In this document: piece by piece, positions 1-8,412 of the stretch
Numbering within the stretch: the stretch's first letter is position 1
Layout: the number at the start of each line of letters is the position of its first letter
From: Agrococcus sp. SGAir0287
Lineage (GTDB): Bacteria; Actinomycetota; Actinomycetes; Actinomycetales; Microbacteriaceae
Reading direction: 5' to 3'
Assembly (NCBI RefSeq): GCF_005484985.1
Contig: NZ_CP027942.1
Span: forward strand, 496,001-560,000
DNA length: 64,000 nucleotides
The notes under the pieces: generated by a model
What the model saw: only the letters and a program-made list of their open reading frames with translations
Database searches by the model: none
Told to the model about the DNA's origin: nothing
Program-made: the position numbers and the translations under genes

Positions 1-219
1 GACGGCGACGGCGGCGAGTCGACCGGGCACCGCTCCGGGCGGCGCATCGTCACGATCCTGCGGACGCGCAAGGACGACCTCACGCTCGACGACGTGCGGT
101 GGATGCGCAAGGTCGTCGGCTACGTGCACCGGCACCTCGCGCAGCGGCCGAAGGGCGACGTCGAGGAATCGGACTGGCGGTACTCGCTCATGAACTGGGG
201 ACATGATCCCCTCGCCTGA
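1..219 (+). CDS. DUF3140 family protein, 3' part only
   Basis: The window opens inside this gene; 72 C-terminal residues are visible and end at the TGA at 217-219. The end reads WRYSLMNWGHDPLA, preceded by RPKGDVEES and MRKVVGYVHRHLAQ, which I recognise as the conserved C-terminal part of DUF3140, a small basic actinobacterial family of about 100 residues. Its function is not established. The next gene starts inside it at 203 in another frame, so the two are probably co-transcribed and translationally coupled. The true start lies upstream of the window. Confidence 0.75.
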   Translation, partial: DGDGGESTGHRSGRRIVTILRTRKDDLTLDDVRWMRKVVGYVHRHLAQRPKGDVEESDWRYSLMNWGHDPLA

Positions 220-1012
220 CGCTGGCACGGTCGGCTGGCGCGTCTCCGTCGTGATCCCCGTCAAGGACGACGCCGCTCCGCTGCGCGCCTGCCTGGACGC
301 GCTCGCGCTGCAGTCGCGACCCGTCGACGAGATCGTGGTCGTGGACAACCGGTCGGAGGACGACTCGGCGCGCGTCGCGCGCGCCGCGCGCGCGAGGGTC
401 GTGCGATGCGACGCCGACGGCATCCCCGCTGCCGCGGCCCTCGGCTACGACGTGGCCGACGGCGACGTGATCCTGCGGCTCGACGCGGACTGCGTGCCCG
501 AGCGGCACTGGGTCGCCAGCATGGTCGGCGCGCTCGCCGCGACCCCCGGCGTCGCGGCGGTCTCGGGCAGCGCGCGGTTCGTCGACGGTCCGCGTCCGAT
601 GCGTGCACCCGTCGCCGCCGTCTACCTCGGTGCCTACGTGCTCCTCGCGATCGCCGCGCTGGGCCATCCGCCCGTCTTCGGCTCGAACCTCGCGATGCGG
701 CGCACCGCGTGGATGGCCGTGCGCGAGCACGTGCACCGCGACGATCCCGAGCTGCACGACGACCTCGACCTCGCCTTCCATCTCGGCGAGCGCGACCGCG
801 TCCGGTGGCTCGGCGGCACCGCGATGGGCATGTCCATGCGGCCGTTCGGCACCGGGCGCGGATTCGCGAGGCGCATCGTGCGCGGCCTGCGCACCGTCGT
901 GGTGCATTGGCCGGCGGACTTCCCACCGCTGCGGTGGGCGCGGCGCCTCGGCGTCGTGCTCGAGGACGCGAGCCGCAGGAGGCGGTTCGCGAGGGAGGCA
1001 GGACGCTCGTGA
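203..1012 (+). CDS. Family 2 glycosyltransferase
   Basis: This 269-residue protein has the GT-A nucleotide-sugar fold typical of inverting GT2 enzymes. VSVVIPV at residues 14-20 starts the fold and the metal/UDP-sugar binding D-x-D is RLDADC (D94, D96). A hydrophobic stretch (AAVYLGAYVLLAIAALG) after the catalytic domain may associate with the membrane. The later SNLAMRR and DDLDLAFHLG segments fit the acceptor-side region that normally carries the catalytic base. The acceptor cannot be told from sequence. It overlaps the DUF3140 gene by 17 bases and the next gene by 4 (GTGA), so it sits in a tight operon. Confidence 0.85.
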   Translation: MIPSPDAGTVGWRVSVVIPVKDDAAPLRACLDALALQSRPVDEIVVVDNRSEDDSARVARAARARVVRCDADGIPAAAALGYDVADGDVILRLDADCVPERHWVASMVGALAATPGVAAVSGSARFVDGPRPMRAPVAAVYLGAYVLLAIAALGHPPVFGSNLAMRRTAWMAVREHVHRDDPELHDDLDLAFHLGERDRVRWLGGTAMGMSMRPFGTGRGFARRIVRGLRTVVVHWPADFPPLRWARRLGVVLEDASRRRRFAREAGRS

Positions 1013-1833
1013 GCGCCTCGATCCTCGGCGAGCTGCCGGAGCACGCGCTGCACGTCGCCACCTGGAACATCCGCAGACGCGCGCCGACCGCGCGGCGAGC
1101 GGACGCATGGCGCACGCGAGCGCCTCGGCTCCGCGCCGCGCTGCGCGTCGAGCAGCCCCACGTGCTCGCGGTGCAGGAGGCGATGCCCGACCAGGCGACC
1201 TTCGTCCGCGAGGCGCTCGGTGGGCGCCATCGCGTGCTCGGCCGCGGCCGCTCGGCGTCCGGAGGCGACGAGGCGTGCCTGCTCGTCGTCGACGAGGAGC
1301 GCGTCGAGGTGCTCGACTGGTGGCAGCAGGCGCTGTCCGACGCGCCGGATCGCGCAGGCTCGCGCGGCTGGGGCAACGTGCTGCCGCGCGTGCTCGTCGC
1401 CGCGGAGCTGCGCGACCGGGTCACGGGATCGCCGGTGCTCGCGATCTCGACGCATCTGTCGCTGACGTCGCCGCGTGCGCGGCTCCGCTCGGTCGCGGCC
1501 ATCCGCGCGCTCGTCGCCGAGCGGGCGATGCCGGCGGTGGTCATGGGCGATCTCAACGCGGGCGAGGGCTCGCCGACGGTTCGGGCGCTGCTCGAGGGCG
1601 AGCTGCTGCGCGACGCGTGGGCGTCCGCCGACGATCGCGCGACGCAGCGGCTCGCCACGCGCCCGGCCTACCGCACGCCTCGCGAGCGCGGGCGTCGCAT
1701 CGACTGGATCCTCGTCGGCGGCGGGGCGCGCGTGCGCCGCGTCGCGATCGACGGGCGTCCGTTCGATGGCGGCTGGCCCTCCGATCACCTCGGCGTCCAT
1801 GCGGCCATCGAGCTCGTGGGTGCCCTCGGATGA
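1009..1833 (+). CDS. Endonuclease/exonuclease/phosphatase family protein
   Basis: A 274-residue metal-dependent phosphodiesterase-fold protein. Visible family motifs are VATWNIR (N20), the metal-ligand glutamate in LAVQEAMP (E57), MGDLNAG (D181, N183) and the C-terminal catalytic SDHLGVH (D259, H260). The GTG start at 1009 overlaps the upstream stop as GTGA and puts the first motif at the usual place; the longer reading frame starting further upstream is a shadow of the glycosyltransferase. It has no signal peptide. The substrate could be DNA, a phosphoinositide-like lipid or a nucleotide; context does not decide. Confidence 0.85.
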   Translation: MSASILGELPEHALHVATWNIRRRAPTARRADAWRTRAPRLRAALRVEQPHVLAVQEAMPDQATFVREALGGRHRVLGRGRSASGGDEACLLVVDEERVEVLDWWQQALSDAPDRAGSRGWGNVLPRVLVAAELRDRVTGSPVLAISTHLSLTSPRARLRSVAAIRALVAERAMPAVVMGDLNAGEGSPTVRALLEGELLRDAWASADDRATQRLATRPAYRTPRERGRRIDWILVGGGARVRRVAIDGRPFDGGWPSDHLGVHAAIELVGALG

Positions 1834-2450
1834 GCCCGACGAGCGCCGCGGGCGAGCGGCTGCGCGTCGATCTGCTCCGCCGTCCGGCGTCCGCGTGGGA
1901 GGCGCTCGCTGACGTCGTGCGCGTCGTCGGCGCAGCGAGCATCGTCGTCGGTGCGATCGGCTGGGGCGCGAGCGCCGGGGCGGTGCTGCTGCTCGCGGCC
2001 TCCGCGGCGTTCGTCGTGCGCATGCTGGGGCTGCGAGGCGGGGCGGACGCCGCGTTCGGCGCCGTCGTGCTCGTCGCCGCCTGGAGCGGCGTCGTCGACG
2101 TCTATCGCGCCATCGCGTGGTGGGACGTGCTGGTGCACGTCGCGTGCACGGGCGTCGTCGTCGCGGTGGCGCTCCTCGTCCTCGGTCGTGCGGGCGTCGT
2201 CGCGCATCCCTCCGCCGCGCCGTCGCTCGCGACGATCGTGCTCGCGACGCTCCTCGGGCTCGGGCTCGGCGCGCTGTGGGAGATCGTGGAGTGGCTGGGG
2301 CATGCGCTCGTCGACGACGCGATCTTCGTCGCCTACGACGACACGATCGGCGACCTCGCCAGCGGCGGGCTCGGCGCCCTGGCCGCCGGCGTCGTCGCAG
2401 CGCGGATGCCGCTCGAGCGCCCTACGGCACCCGAGGATCGAGCACGGTGA
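1830..2450 (+). CDS. Multi-pass membrane protein (DUF2238/YjdF-like)
   Basis: A 206-residue protein with about five hydrophobic segments. The segment GALWEIVEWLGHALVDD followed by YDDTIGDLASGGLGALAAG resembles the conserved W-E-x-x-E-W and D-T-x-x-D-L signature of DUF2238/YjdF membrane proteins, whose function is unknown. The ATG at 1830 overlaps the upstream stop by 4 bases. The last 29 bases overlap the end of the convergent alcohol dehydrogenase gene, so the 3' ends of the two transcripts are complementary there. Confidence 0.7.
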   Translation: MSPTSAAGERLRVDLLRRPASAWEALADVVRVVGAASIVVGAIGWGASAGAVLLLAASAAFVVRMLGLRGGADAAFGAVVLVAAWSGVVDVYRAIAWWDVLVHVACTGVVVAVALLVLGRAGVVAHPSAAPSLATIVLATLLGLGLGALWEIVEWLGHALVDDAIFVAYDDTIGDLASGGLGALAAGVVAARMPLERPTAPEDRAR

Positions 2451-3447
2451 TGCCGGCGGCGGGGGAGTCGGCGCCCACGAGGCTCGCCGCCTCGGCGAGG
2501 CCCACCGTGCGCTGCACGAGCCGTTGCGGCTGCAGCGCGCCGCGCTCGACGAGCTCGAGCAGCCCGGGGTAGTCGCGCGCCGACATGCCGTGGCTGCCGA
2601 GCACCTCGAGCTCCCAGCCGATGACGCGGTCGAGCGGCAGCGCGGGCGGTGCGCCCGCGAGCAGCCCGACCTGCACGTGCCTGCCGAGCCGGCGCAACGA
2701 CAGCACGCTCGAGAACGCCGTCTCGGCGCTGCCCACGGCGTCGAGCGAGACGTGCGCCCCGCCGGTCGCCGCGACGACCGCCTCCACCGCGTCGGGACCG
2801 GCGGCGACCGTCGCCTCGGCGCCGAGCGAGCGCGCCAGGCGCAGCGCGTCGTCCGATCGGTCGATCGCGACGACTCGCGCTCCGAGCGCGCGTGCGATCA
2901 TGACGGCGCTGAGCCCGACGCCGCCTGCGCCCCACACGGCCACCCACTCGTCGGCGCGGACGCGCGCGCGCGACGTCAGGGCGCGGAAGGCGGTGGCGAA
3001 GCGGCAGCCGAGGCTCGCCGCCGCGGCGTCGTCGATGCCGTCCGGCAGCGCGACGAGGTTCGCCTCGGCGCCGCGCACGACGACGAGCTCCGCGTGGGAT
3101 CCGGGATGCGTGAAGCCCGGCTGCGTCTGATCGGGGCACACCTGCGCGTCGCCGGCGAGGCACCACGGGCACGACCCGCAGCCGTGCACGAAGGGCACGG
3201 TCACGCGCTGCCCGACCTGCCAGCCGACGACCCCGTCGCCCAGCTCGGCGATCGTCCCGGCGACCTCGTGGCCTGGGACGTGCGGCAGGGTGACCGAGTC
3301 GTCGTGGCCCGCCCACGCGTGGCGGTCGCTGCGGCACAGCCCCGACGCCGCGACCCGCACGACGACGCCACCCGCGGGGGCCGCCGGATCGGGAACGTCG
3401 CGCACGGCGACCGGGCCGCCGAAGCGGTCGTAGACGAGCGCGCGCAC
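2422..3447 (-). CDS. Zinc-dependent alcohol dehydrogenase
   Basis: A 341-residue medium-chain dehydrogenase/reductase. Visible parts are the catalytic zinc region GLCRSDRHAW and PGHEVAG, the four-cysteine structural zinc lobe CGSCPWCLAGDAQVC, and the cofactor fold GAGGVGLSAVMIARALG. D in VVAIDRSD at the end of the second beta strand suggests NAD rather than NADP. The substrate is unknown. The GTG start at 3447 lies 2 bases after the stop of the upstream lipid kinase gene, so the two form a minus-strand operon. Confidence 0.85.
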   Translation of the reverse strand: MRALVYDRFGGPVAVRDVPDPAAPAGGVVVRVAASGLCRSDRHAWAGHDDSVTLPHVPGHEVAGTIAELGDGVVGWQVGQRVTVPFVHGCGSCPWCLAGDAQVCPDQTQPGFTHPGSHAELVVVRGAEANLVALPDGIDDAAAASLGCRFATAFRALTSRARVRADEWVAVWGAGGVGLSAVMIARALGARVVAIDRSDDALRLARSLGAEATVAAGPDAVEAVVAATGGAHVSLDAVGSAETAFSSVLSLRRLGRHVQVGLLAGAPPALPLDRVIGWELEVLGSHGMSARDYPGLLELVERGALQPQRLVQRTVGLAEAASLVGADSPAAGITVLDPRVP

Positions 3448-3449
3448 GA

Positions 3450-4427
3450 CTACGCGACGGGTCTGGCGATGGGCACGCGGTGCGGAGCCTTCACGACGAG
3501 CGCACCCGGCTGGATCGTGAACTGCATCGCGATCGCCTCGCCGTACGGGTCGCCGTCGATCTGCACCGGCATCGGCTCGTCGAGGCGCGCCTGGAAGGCC
3601 TCGCACTGGCCGTATCCGAGCGTCGGCACCGCCTTCTGCGGCCCGATGAGACGCCGGCGTCGCAGGACGCGCGTGAGGAAAGCGGAGTTCACGGCGACGT
3701 ACTTCACGACCTGCAGCCAGCCGTAGGCGTCCTTCGGGCGCAGGATGGCGACGTCGAGGCGACCGTCGTCGATCCGAGCGTCGGGCAGCAGCACGACGTT
3801 GCCGGTGAGGGCGCCGCAGTTGCCGACCATGAGCGTGTTGAGGCCGACGACGCGCTGCTGGCCGCCGTCGACGCGGTAGCGCATGCGCACGCGCTGGATG
3901 CGCCGGAAGGCCTTCACGATGGCGTCGACGTAGGCGAGCCAGCCGACCTTCCTCTTCAGCTCCTCGTCGGTGCTCTCGATCATCGCCGCATCGAGCCCGA
4001 ACCCTGCGATGACGGCGAACGCGTGCTTCGACCGTCCGCCGTCGGGCCGTTCGAACTCGGCCCATCCGACGTCGATGCGCCGGTCGCGCCCGTCGAACGC
4101 CGTGCGCACGGAGGAGCGCAGGAACGTCACGTCGATGCCGAGGTTGCGGGCGAGGAGGTTGCCGGTGCCCGCGGGCAGCAGCGCCAGCGCCGTGTCGGAG
4201 CCGGCGAGCACCTCGGCGGCCATGCGCACCGTGCCGTCGCCGCCCGCGACGAGCACCACGTCGACCGACTCGGCGACGGCGGCCTCCACGGCGGCGCGAC
4301 CGTCGTCCTCCGCCGCGGTCTCGAACCAGAGCGCCTCGTCCCAGTCGTCGGGCTGGGCGCCCGCGACGGCCTTCTCCAGCGCGCGCCGGTCGGCCTTCAC
4401 GGGGTTGTAGACCACGGCTGCGCGCAC
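3450..4427 (-). CDS. Diacylglycerol kinase family lipid kinase
   Basis: A 325-residue member of the DagK/YegS/BmrU family, which phosphorylates lipids such as diacylglycerol at the membrane. The catalytic domain shows VVYNPVK at the N terminus, GGDGTVRMAAE (nucleotide binding) and PAGTGNLLARNLG; the C-terminal beta-rich lobe ends with the usual VQIDGDPYG. The GTG start is 6 bases after a TAGGCT hexamer, consistent with a leaderless mRNA, and is only 22 bases from the divergent serS start. It is co-transcribed with the dehydrogenase that follows. Confidence 0.88.
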   Translation of the reverse strand: MRAAVVYNPVKADRRALEKAVAGAQPDDWDEALWFETAAEDDGRAAVEAAVAESVDVVLVAGGDGTVRMAAEVLAGSDTALALLPAGTGNLLARNLGIDVTFLRSSVRTAFDGRDRRIDVGWAEFERPDGGRSKHAFAVIAGFGLDAAMIESTDEELKRKVGWLAYVDAIVKAFRRIQRVRMRYRVDGGQQRVVGLNTLMVGNCGALTGNVVLLPDARIDDGRLDVAILRPKDAYGWLQVVKYVAVNSAFLTRVLRRRRLIGPQKAVPTLGYGQCEAFQARLDEPMPVQIDGDPYGEAIAMQFTIQPGALVVKAPHRVPIARPVA

Positions 4428-4433
4428 GCCGTC

Positions 4434-4443
4434 AGCCTAGACT
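4434..4443. promoter_or_regulatory. Overlapping divergent -10 boxes for the lipid kinase gene and serS
   Basis: On the plus strand TAGACT occupies 4438-4443, 6 bases before the serS GTG (4450). On the minus strand TAGGCT occupies 4439-4434, 6 bases before the kinase GTG (4427). The two hexamers share the central TA. Both fit the actinobacterial leaderless pattern TANNNT-N6-start. No clear -35 box was found on either side. This is pattern evidence only. Confidence 0.6.
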
Positions 4444-4449
4444 GGTGCG

Positions 4450-5712
4450 GTGATCGACCCCTCCCTCTTGCGTGAGCAGCCCGAGACGGTACGGCACAGC
4501 CAGCGGGTGCGCGGCGACTCCGTCGACGTCGTCGACGAGGCCCTCGCCGCCGACGCCACGCGTCGCGCGGCGATCGGCGAGTTCGAGCGCCTGCGTGCTG
4601 CGCAGAACGCCCACGCGTCCCTCGTCGGCAAGGCGTCGAAGGAGGAGCGGCCGGCGCTCATCGCGCAGGCGAAGGAGGCGTCGGAGCACGTCAAGGCCGC
4701 CCAGGCGGCCGTGACGGAGGCCGAGGCCGCCTTCGACGCGGCGATGGGCCGCATCGCGAACCTCGTGCACCCGGACGTGCCGGCAGGCGGCGAGGAGGAC
4801 TTCGCGCTGCTGTCGACGCACGGCACCGAGCGGTCGTTCGACTTCGCCGCCCGCGACCACGTCGAGCTCGCCGAGGGGCTGCGCGCCCTCGATCTGCAGC
4901 GCGGCGTGAAGGTGTCCGGCAGCCGCTTCTACTTCCTCACGGGCATCGGGATGCGCCTCGAGCTCGCCATCATGCTCATGGGCCTCGACGAGGTGCTCGC
5001 CGACGGCTTCACCCCGCTCGTCACGCCGACGCTCGTGCGCCCCGAGGTCATGCAGGGCACCGGATTCCTCGGCGAGCACGCCGCCGAGGTCTACCACCTG
5101 CCCGCCGACGATCTCTTCCTCACCGGCACCTCCGAGGTGGCGCTCGCGGGCTTCCACGCCGACGAGATCCTCGACGTCGACGAGCCGCTGCGCTACGCCG
5201 GATGGTCGACGTGCTACCGCCGCGAGGCGGGCTCCGCCGGGCGCGACACGCGCGGCATCCTGCGCGTGCACCAGTTCAACAAGCTCGAGATGTTCTCGTA
5301 TGTGAAGCCGGAGGCTGCGGAGGCCGAGCACGAGCGTCTGCGCGCGCTGCAGGAGCGCATGCTGCAGGCGTGCGAGCTCGACTACCGCGTCATCGACGTC
5401 GCGGCCGGCGACCTCGGCTCCTCCGCATCGCGCAAGTTCGACATCGAGGCGTGGGTGCCCTCGCAGGGCGCGTACCGCGAGCTCACGTCCACCTCGAACT
5501 GCACGACGTTCCAGGCGCGCCGCCTGCAGACGCGATACCGCACCGAGAGCGGGAAGACGGCGCCGGTCGCGACCCTCAATGGCACCGCCGCCACGACGCG
5601 CTGGCTCGTCGCGATCCTCGAGACGCACCAGCAGGCGGACGGATCCGTGCGCGTGCCCGAGCGGCTGCGGCCGTACCTCGGCGGCCTCGAGGTGCTGGAG
5701 CCCGTCGCGTGA
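4450..5712 (+). CDS. serS: Serine--tRNA ligase
   Basis: A 420-residue class II aminoacyl-tRNA synthetase charging tRNA-Ser (and tRNA-Sec where present). It starts with the family sequence [12 protein letters not shown], followed by a long helical tRNA-binding arm (about residues 25-100, Ala/Glu-rich). Motif 2 is [15 protein letters not shown] and motif 3 is [16 protein letters not shown]. The length is standard. The GTG start sits 6 bases after TAGACT and no ribosome binding site is visible, so translation is probably leaderless. Two tRNA-Ser genes lie 0.9 and 2.4 kb downstream. Confidence 0.97.
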   Translation: MIDPSLLREQPETVRHSQRVRGDSVDVVDEALAADATRRAAIGEFERLRAAQNAHASLVGKASKEERPALIAQAKEASEHVKAAQAAVTEAEAAFDAAMGRIANLVHPDVPAGGEEDFALLSTHGTERSFDFAARDHVELAEGLRALDLQRGVKVSGSRFYFLTGIGMRLELAIMLMGLDEVLADGFTPLVTPTLVRPEVMQGTGFLGEHAAEVYHLPADDLFLTGTSEVALAGFHADEILDVDEPLRYAGWSTCYRREAGSAGRDTRGILRVHQFNKLEMFSYVKPEAAEAEHERLRALQERMLQACELDYRVIDVAAGDLGSSASRKFDIEAWVPSQGAYRELTSTSNCTTFQARRLQTRYRTESGKTAPVATLNGTAATTRWLVAILETHQQADGSVRVPERLRPYLGGLEVLEPVA

Positions 5713-6524
5713 CCGATCGCTGGCTCGTCGCGCTCGACATCGACGGCACGACCGTGCGCGAGGACGACTCGCTCTCGGCGCGCGTCGCGGAGGCGGTGCG
5801 CGCCGTCGTCGATGCCGGGCACCTCGTCGTGCTGGCGACGGGGCGGTCGCAGTCGACGACCGAGTCGCTCGCCGAGCGCGTCGGCATCCGCCCGGAGTGG
5901 ATGGTCGTCGCGAACGGCGCGCTCGTGCTGCAGCGCGAGGGCGACGCCTACGTGCGCGAGCACGTCGAGACGTTCGACGCCGGTCCCGCGCTGCGCCGCA
6001 TCGTGCAGGGGCTGCCCGAGGCGCGCTTCCTCGTCGAGGACGCGACGGGCTTCCGCCGCTACACGCGCGGCATGGACGACTGGAACCTCGACCACGCCGA
6101 GGAGGTCGAGTTCGACGGCCTCACCGTCGAGCCGGCGATGCGCGTCGTCGTCATGAGCCCGGACCACGCCGTCGAGGACTTCCTCGAGATCGTCGAGGGC
6201 ATGGGCCTGCACAAGGTCTCCTACGCCATCGGGTTCTCGTCGTGGCTCGACATCGCGCCCGACGGCGTCAACAAGGCGACGGGCCTGCAGCGCGTGCTCG
6301 ACGCCACGGGCATCCCGCGCGAGCGCGTCCTCGCCGTGGGCGACGGCCGCAACGACATCGACATGCTCGCGTGGACGGCGGCCGGCGGTGGTCGCGCCAT
6401 CGCGATGGGGCAGGCGCCCGACGAGGTCGCCGCCGCCGCGAACGAGCGCACCGGGACCGTCGACGAGGACGGCCTCGCCGACGTGCTCGAGCCGCTCGCC
6501 GCGGTGGGATCCGTCACGCGCTGA
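5709..6524 (+). CDS. HAD superfamily (Cof-type) hydrolase
   Basis: A 271-residue Mg-dependent phosphatase of the Cof/YbiV class, acting on small sugar or nucleotide phosphates in the cytosol. The nucleophile motif is ALDIDGTTV (D10, D12). The C-terminal motif [10 protein letters not shown] carries the Mg-binding acids, and K in GVNKATGLQ matches motif III. A C2-type cap fills the middle. The GTG start at 5709 overlaps the serS stop (GTGA). Linkage of a Cof hydrolase to serS is common in actinobacteria. The natural substrate is not predictable. Confidence 0.85.
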   Translation: MTDRWLVALDIDGTTVREDDSLSARVAEAVRAVVDAGHLVVLATGRSQSTTESLAERVGIRPEWMVVANGALVLQREGDAYVREHVETFDAGPALRRIVQGLPEARFLVEDATGFRRYTRGMDDWNLDHAEEVEFDGLTVEPAMRVVVMSPDHAVEDFLEIVEGMGLHKVSYAIGFSSWLDIAPDGVNKATGLQRVLDATGIPRERVLAVGDGRNDIDMLAWTAAGGGRAIAMGQAPDEVAAAANERTGTVDEDGLADVLEPLAAVGSVTR

Positions 6525-6629
6525 CGGCCTCCGCGCGGAGGCGCGCGGCATCCTCGGCGTCCTCATACGCATCGTCTCGGTGCGCGCAGAGGACGGCCCG
6601 GTACCATGGGCCGTCCGCGCCGCGGGCTG

Positions 6630-6714
6630 GGAGGGCTGTCCGAGCGGCCGATGGAGCCGGTCTTGAAAACCGGTGGGCAGCGATGCCTCGTGGGTTCGAA
6701 TCCCACGCCCTCCG
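6630..6714 (+). tRNA. tRNA-Ser (UGA)
   Basis: The acceptor stem GGAGGGC (6630-6636) pairs with GCCCTCC (6707-6713), with discriminator G6714. The anticodon stem is CCGGT/ACCGG around the loop CTTGAAA; anticodon TGA is at 6664-6666 and reads UCA codons. A long variable arm is present, as in class II tRNAs, and the T arm contains GGTTCGAATCC. CCA is not encoded. Confidence 0.96.
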
Positions 6715-6748
6715 CGCATCGCCACGCTGCCGACCGGGAAGGAGACCG

Positions 6749-8041
6749 ATGGCACCGCCGAAGATCGTCGACGCACCAGAGGTCCGTCCGCGCCATGGCC
6801 GCCTGCCCAGGCGGCACCCCGTGCGTCGCATCGTCGGCATCGTCGCGCTCGGCCTCACGGTCGTCCTCGTCGCCACCGTCGGCGTCGTCGGCATCTCCTT
6901 CCTGCAGCTGCAGGGCGACGTCGAGACGGTCGACCTGGCCGGCGATCCGCCCCCCGCGTTCGCCGAGCAGCAGGGCGCCTTCAACATCCTGCTCGTCGGC
7001 TCCGACTCCCGTGAGGGACAGGGCTCGGTCGACGACGGCTACACCGGCGGCGCCCTCAACGACGTCACGATGGTGCTGCACGTCTCCGAGGACCACCAGC
7101 GCGCCACGGTCGTCTCCTTCCCCCGCGACCTCCTCATCGACTTCCCGGCGTGCCCGAACCCGGATGGCGGCGACGACATCCCGCCCGCGCGCACGCAGCA
7201 GCTGAACACGGCGCTCGGTCGCGGCGGCCTCGCGTGCGTCGCGGAGGTCGTCGAGTCGATCTCGGGCCTCGAGATCCCGTACGCCGCGCTCATCGGCTTC
7301 GACGGCGTCGTGAACATGTCGAGCGCCGTCGGCGGCGTGCCCGTCTGCTTCGCGGGCGACATCGACGACCCGTACACGGGCTTCTCGATCACCGAGGGCA
7401 CGCACGACATCGAGGGCCAGCAGGCGCTCGCCTTCCTGCGCATGCGCCACGGCGTCGGCGACGGCTCCGACCTCGCGCGCATCTCGTCGCAGCAGGTGTT
7501 CCTGTCGTCGCTCATCCGCAAGCTGCAGTCGGACGCGGTGCTCACCGACCTCGGCCGGCTCTACCAGATCGCCCAGGTCGCGACGTCGTCGATGACGATG
7601 TCGTCGTCGCTGAACGACGTCGGCACGATGGTGGCGATGGCGCGCGTGCTCGCGGACATCCCGCTCGACACGATGCAGTTCATCCAGTATCCGTCGGCGT
7701 CGAACGGCACGGGCCGCGTCGTGCCGACTGCCGTCGCCGACGAGGTCATGGCGCTCATCGCCGCCGACCAGCCGGTGACGCTCGACCCGAACGCGACGGG
7801 TCAGGGCGCCGAGGCGACGCAGGACCCGACGGCGACGACGGATCCGGGCGCGACGGATCCGGCGGCGACGGATCCGGCCGCGAGCGACCCAGCGGCGTCG
7901 GATCCGGCCGCATCGGACCCGGCCACCAGCGACCCGGCCGCATCGGACCCATCCGCGAGCGCACCGCCGAGCACGCCCATCGAGGGCGTGCAGGGCACGA
8001 GCGCGTCGCAGCAGACCTGCGTCGTGCCGTACCAGTACTGA
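6749..8041 (+). CDS. LytR-CpsA-Psr (LCP) family wall-polymer ligase
   Basis: A 430-residue protein with a basic N-terminal tail, one membrane helix (about residues 28-50) and an extracellular LCP domain (about 80-250). LCP enzymes transfer lipid-linked polymers onto peptidoglycan. Motifs seen are FNILLVGSDSR, SFPRDLLID and FLRMRHGVGDGSDLARISSQQ, including the conserved Arg/Asp residues that bind the polyprenyl pyrophosphate. The tail contains about ten imperfect (A/S/T)DP(A/G)(A/S) pentapeptides at roughly nt 7830-7960. The ATG follows a strong ribosome binding site (AAGGAGA, 6739-6745). It lies between two tRNA-Ser genes. Confidence 0.92.
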   Translation: MAPPKIVDAPEVRPRHGRLPRRHPVRRIVGIVALGLTVVLVATVGVVGISFLQLQGDVETVDLAGDPPPAFAEQQGAFNILLVGSDSREGQGSVDDGYTGGALNDVTMVLHVSEDHQRATVVSFPRDLLIDFPACPNPDGGDDIPPARTQQLNTALGRGGLACVAEVVESISGLEIPYAALIGFDGVVNMSSAVGGVPVCFAGDIDDPYTGFSITEGTHDIEGQQALAFLRMRHGVGDGSDLARISSQQVFLSSLIRKLQSDAVLTDLGRLYQIAQVATSSMTMSSSLNDVGTMVAMARVLADIPLDTMQFIQYPSASNGTGRVVPTAVADEVMALIAADQPVTLDPNATGQGAEATQDPTATTDPGATDPAATDPAASDPAASDPAASDPATSDPAASDPSASAPPSTPIEGVQGTSASQQTCVVPYQY

Positions 8042-8117
8042 CCCTCGGGCATGGCGCATCGGGCGGTCCGGCGGGCCGGTGCCGGTTTGCTAGAGTCGAG
8101 TTCGGCCTGCGGGCCAT

Positions 8118-8207
8118 GGAGACGTCGCATAGTCAGGCCTAGTGCACCACCCTGCTAAGGTGGAGTCCCCTTTGAGGGGACCGAGGGTTCAAATCCCTCC
8201 GTCTCCG
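8118..8207 (+). tRNA. tRNA-Ser (GCU)
   Basis: The acceptor stem GGAGACG (8118-8124) pairs with CGTCTCC (8200-8206), discriminator G8207. The anticodon stem CCACC/GGTGG encloses CTGCTAA, anticodon GCT, which reads AGC/AGU. A long variable arm with the stem TCCCC/GGGGA marks it as class II. CCA is not encoded. Confidence 0.95.
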
Positions 8208-8215
8208 CACTGCTC

Positions 8216-8254
8216 GAAGCCCCGATCGCTCGCCTCCGCGAGGGTCGGGGCTTC
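8216..8254 (+). terminator. Hairpin terminator after tRNA-Ser(GCU)
   Basis: GAAGCCCCGA (8216-8225) pairs perfectly with TCGGGGCTTC (8245-8254); inside it GCTCGC and GCGAG can extend the stem. No T-run follows, as is usual in high-GC actinobacteria. The rest of 8255-8412 shows no convincing gene. Confidence 0.65.
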
Positions 8255-8412
8255 GTCGAGTCGGATCGGCTGCCATCGACCGCTCGCGCCAGGCCGCGCG
8301 GAGGACTAGCGTTCGCCACGAGGAGGAGCCGATGGATGAGGTCCTCACCCGGGCGCACGACCGTGACGACGCCATGCGCGGCTCCGTGGCGGCTCGGCGG
8401 TAGGTCGGCACG

